DNA of 64,000 nucleotides from Rotaria sordida (Eukaryota > Rotifera > Eurotatoria > Philodinida > Philodinidae), in NCBI GenBank assembly GCA_905250125.1, contig CAJNOL010000686.1, positions 47,551-111,550 of the forward strand, written 5' to 3'. Below, in pieces: positions 60,801 through 64,000 of the stretch. Every line of letters begins with the position of its first letter. The first letter of the stretch is position 1. Under the pieces are notes generated by a model, which did no database searches, had not been told where the DNA came from, and saw only the letters and a program-made list of their open reading frames with translations. The translations under genes were made by a program, and so were the position numbers.

Positions 60801-63460
60801 AGTTGATGTATTAGTAGCTAATGAATCTCCCATTGAATTATATCGATTAAGTGTATTAAAATTTTGACGTCGACGACGTGGTGACGTACGACGATCATTT
60901 GTATTTATAATTTTTGGTAAACGTAAAAGTGAAAGTTCTTCAGCATGACGAATTCCTAATAATAAAATTACTAAGAAATTTTTATCAATGAATTTATTTA
61001 CAATCTTACCAAGATCTTTACAAATTTTACAAACAGATGCATAAATTGATACAGAAAAATCAGCACGAATTGATAAAACACGTAAATCAGGTAATTGTAA
61101 ACGAATTATTTTATCCATAGTTGTAAATGTTAAATAACTATCAGATTGAATACCATATTGATCAAGTGTCCATTTCGTATTTGTTAACCATATATTCGCT
61201 TTTGGCCACCAAAGTGCATGATCAGAAAAATCTTCAGATACATCTTTTAATAAGACAACAACAAAAAAAAAGATAAAGACAGAACAGTCACAAGTAAGAT
61301 ATGATATATGAAATGAGTCAGTAGATTAGCAAAGCATTTCGAACTTCTTTCAAACTCAATGCTAATAAAATCTTGTCAAAGTTAAAATTAGGGTTAAGAC
61401 TAATGTCTACACTAGAATTAAAGAAGGATGAGTATAAACTCAATAATTTGACAACGGCAACCTGTGGTTTTCAACAACCGAAAGAGAAGAACGCCGAGCA
61501 CCTTTTTGTCTGATAACATATAAGACAAAATTATTTTGAAACCCCTCATCTTCACAAAATATTCAAAAACAAAATTTAAATAAAAAGTCATAAAATTTGC
61601 TAAAACATCAACAGAATTCGATATAATTTGACGGAATAGATACGTGATTTTGTTTGTTCAATATTGAAATATAAGAAGATAAGATCTACAATCATACCCA
61701 CGCCCACAAGAACGTAATTCAAGGTTAATCATGTCCTAATGACATCTTCATAAATATTTTTTCGAACAGTACCTTTCAAAAATTCTAGCTTCTAACTTTC
61801 GAATTTTTGGATATTTTTACTTTTCAACCAAAGCTTAGAGAATCCTTATATTCACCTCTCTTCAATTCAGGCGCGGATCTTGGAATCGGTAGGTTTTATT
61901 CATATCTAGAACACCGACTGAAATAATTCGAACAATAACAATTAAATAACTATTTTTTTTAAGCTGGATAATCATACAAAAAATAGAACAAAGAAAACTT
62001 CTCTTCAATTCAAATTTTTTTACACATTTCCTCTCTCTCAGAATCTTGCGTCCTTTGGACAAATCCAACACAAGAAAGCAGTCTCGAAGGTTTGGAAGAA
62101 GAATATCCCTGCTTTTCAACTACCCTGCGGTATGAAGTGTTGCCTAACGGTAGATTCAATAGCCCGATTTCTCCTCTACAATTAATGTTAGCTATAGCTC
62201 TAGACAGAAGGCCAGCAGAGCTCTTGTACTCAACTATTTGAACTCCCCACACACACACTAACTAACCACAGGAGCAAGAGTATATCACAACATAGTCAGC
62301 CTGCTATCGCACAGATGATCAAAGACAGATAGTCGTTAGTGACTTGTTCAGGGTTATTCAATCGCCGATAATATCAAGGTTTGAACATAGTATCTTGTGA
62401 ATATGTTTTGAACAACGTAGCCACTCACAGGAGAATCTCTTCAACTGCCTTCCTCCGATTTCAATGATTTTTGCCTATCGATACTACATCGTATTCAAAT
62501 AAAAACTTAAAAGAATTTGGATTCCTATTGGGATTTGACTAGGCTATCAAATTCTTAATATGTGTATTTTTTAAAGATCCCAGATTCTCGGACAACTCGT
62601 ACTTTCGAATATTGATCTAAAAGCTTGTGTATATAGAGAACTCAACTAGATTAGCTTCCACAAAAAAATCGAGGAGTTTTCACCAATGTCTCTTCGAGAT
62701 AAGAAACTTTCAAAAAATGCATGTTGTATACACGATCCATGGAAAAGGATATATATCTTGAAAGCTTCATATCTCGACGAGACTTTGTTCAAAACTTATG
62801 AATTTTTTTTATGGAAGCTAGTCTAGTTGAATTCTCCACATACACAAAGCTTCAGATCAAAATTCGAAAATACAAATTTTCTGAGGGTCTGAAGTTTCTA
62901 GAATATCATCAGACTAAAAATTTGATATCTTAATCAAATGTCAAAAAGAATCGAAATTCTCTTAGAGGTTTGATTAGAACACTATGTAATATCAATAGGC
63001 AAAAAATCATTGAAATCAGAAAGAGACGGCTAAAAAAGTTCCCTCATCAGCTGACGAATATTTTACACCTTCCAATGATCGAAATTTTTATTCCTTTTTA
63101 ACTGTATTTAAAACATTGTTCGAATCTGTTACTAAATAAAACATTTTGTTTCTCTCTGACATATTATAATAACCTTTGTTTGATATTAGCTATCTCTCAT
63201 CGATTCTGACTTTTACAGATATGTTTTATTTATCACTGTCTATAGAACGAAGAGTTTTCCTAAGTCCAAGTTGTCAACACATTATTAATCATATTTTATT
63301 TAAAAAAAATGAATAAATTCAACTAACCAAGTTGATTCACAAGTTGCACTATAAGGGTACCGATTGACATTGAACCTGTAACAACAATAACAGTTGAATC
63401 GATTGTTAAATTCCATGATAGTGGACTAGGTATTGATCGTTGTCCTAATGAAATAGGCAT
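57809..63460 (-). CDS. Kindlin (fermitin family), FERM and PH domain integrin activator
   Basis: Eight exons: 63460-63328, 61243-61010, 60955-60459, 60403-60296, 60243-59812, 59758-59549, 58325-58176, 58114-57809; 689 aa (human kindlin-2 680), all phases consistent. Kindlins bind beta-integrin tails and activate integrins with talin. Order: F0 ([17 protein letters not shown], then DFSDHALWW and [10 protein letters not shown]); F1 start [20 protein letters not shown]; a Ser/Thr-rich insert of about 90 residues; [11 protein letters not shown] and [17 protein letters not shown]2; PH domain ([19 protein letters not shown] ... [15 protein letters not shown]); F3 with [37 protein letters not shown] and [10 protein letters not shown]. 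Every one of these has a counterpart in vertebrate kindlins. Introns 1 (2.1 kb) and 6 (1.2 kb) are long. Confidence 0.95.
58326..59548 (-). other. Kindlin intron 6, 1.2 kb, no gene
   Basis: AT-rich; the frame at 58425-58619 has no domain. No inverted repeat recognised. Confidence 0.5.
61470..61690 (+). repeat. Copy of the FB2 arm in kindlin intron 1
   Basis: Shares CTTTTTGTCTGRTAMTACAT, TAAGACAAAATTATTT, AAAAAGTCA and AAATTTGCTAAA blocks with 8.0-8.2 kb in gene B. Only one arm is evident here, so it may be a solo remnant. Confidence 0.6.
62449..63032. repeat. Foldback element in kindlin intron 1
   Basis: GATTTCAATGATTTTTGCCT at the left pairs with AGGCAAAAAATCATTGAAAT at the right; AACTAGATTAGCTTCCA near 62645 pairs with TGGAAGCTAGTCTAGTT near 62813. 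About 580 bp, centre near 62740. Confidence 0.85.
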
Positions 63461-63848
63461 ATTGCTGTTAAAAACAAGCGCAAAACGGACTTTGAACGAT
63501 CATTTACTTTTAAAGAATTTTTTTCGAGTGGCTATTAATAGATGTTTTAATTACCCAATCAGTAAATTTCTATCCATTGTAATATTTCTATGACCTCTCT
63601 CTTTATTTTTCGTATTTTATTTTATATTTTTCGTCATAAATTTCATAATAAAAATGAAATAAATTTATTTTAAATAAAAAGAATATTTTTTAAATTTGAT
63701 TATCGAAATAAAAATATATTCTTTTTATTGTCCATAAAATATATATATGCACATGCATATACTCCATCGTTCTTTCTTTATTTTGTTTATTGCAGAATTG
63801 AATAAGTATCTATCTTCTACTATATTATATTAAATATCAAAATTAATC
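63461..63848. promoter_or_regulatory. Bidirectional kindlin / NTF2 5' region
   Basis: 388 bp between divergent starts, so the two genes probably share this promoter region. Both starts have acceptor-like sequence: minus-strand TTGTTTTTAACAG six bases before the kindlin ATG, and plus-strand TTTTGTTTATTGCAG ending at 63795, 53 bp before NTF2. Confidence 0.6.
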
Positions 63849-64000
63849 ATGAGTGATTTTGAAGCAATTGGTAAAGCTTTCATTGATTTTTATTATAAAA
63901 AATTTGATTCTGGTGCACGAGATGAAGTAGCTGCACTTTATGTAAATATATAGCAATATTCTTATCAATAAAAATTCATGGTTTTCTATATTTAAAATCT
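63849..64000 (+). CDS. Nuclear transport factor 2 (first exon, runs off window)
   Basis: Exon 1 is 63849-63941, 31 codons ending before GTAAAT; the rest of the window is intron. The protein starts MSDFEAIGKAFIDFYYKKFD and continues to VAALY, matching NTF2 N-termini (IGxxFVxxYYxxFD...LxxLY). NTF2 carries RanGDP into the nucleus through pore FG repeats. Only about a quarter of the usual 125 aa is visible, so an NTF2-domain relative (such as NXT) cannot be fully excluded, though the match to NTF2 itself is closer. Confidence 0.85.

Noticed and set aside
1..64000. tRNA, rRNA, CRISPR or bacterial operon features
   Set aside because: No cloverleaf, rRNA-like or regularly spaced repeat was recognised; the window is plainly eukaryotic.

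Overview
This is animal nuclear DNA. It is AT-rich, has many small introns of about 45-75 bp with GT..AG ends, and carries animal or ciliary genes: a kindlin, a small Maf bZIP factor, centrin, IFT43, SLC25A42 and NTF2. The compact genes, the heavy load of small foldback elements and a splice-acceptor-like sequence just before nearly every start codon suggest a bdelloid rotifer or a similar compact-genome invertebrate. The lineage is an inference; the animal origin is solid.

Layout. 1-37.6 kb, plus strand: a tandem array of six related genes (A to F; A lacks its 5' end). Each has, in order, a RING-like zinc domain, a B-box-like Cys/His domain, a coiled coil, a conserved linker with a Gly-Glu/Thr-Leu core, and a C-terminal region that reads like a degenerate beta-propeller and ends in a shared Cys-Tyr signature. 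They are TRIM-like, probably ubiquitin ligases, but I cannot assign them to a named TRIM. Their long introns hold foldback elements, MITE-like elements, a three-copy dispersed repeat, a Tc1/mariner relic and, in gene B, a 6.4-kb intron built from two foldbacks plus a 4.4-kb transposon with a broken transposase.

37.7-41.5 kb, minus strand: centrin then IFT43, both centriole/cilium genes, 171 bp apart. 41.5-45.4 kb: no gene seen. 45.4-46.0 kb, plus: a small-Maf-like bZIP gene with an altered basic region. 46-49.5 kb: repeats only. 49.5-51.7 kb, minus: SLC25A42 (mitochondrial CoA carrier) then OXLD1 (mitochondrial oxidoreductase-like protein), 152 bp apart. 52.9-55.8 kb, plus: two tandem single-exon EamA/SLC35G-like transporters. 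57.8-63.5 kb, minus: a complete kindlin (fermitin) gene in eight exons. 63.8 kb to the edge, plus: first exon of NTF2, divergent from kindlin.

Exon models were built by eye. In each multi-exon gene all splice phases agree and the summed coding length is a multiple of three (658, 705, 778, 531 and 581 aa for TRIM-like genes B-F; 206 aa IFT43; 168 aa centrin; 137 aa Maf; 304 aa SLC25A42; 102 aa OXLD1; 689 aa kindlin). Two same-strand neighbour pairs share a cellular compartment, and almost all starts follow a pyrimidine-rich AG. Together these suggest spliced-leader trans-splicing and possible operons, which RNA data could test directly.
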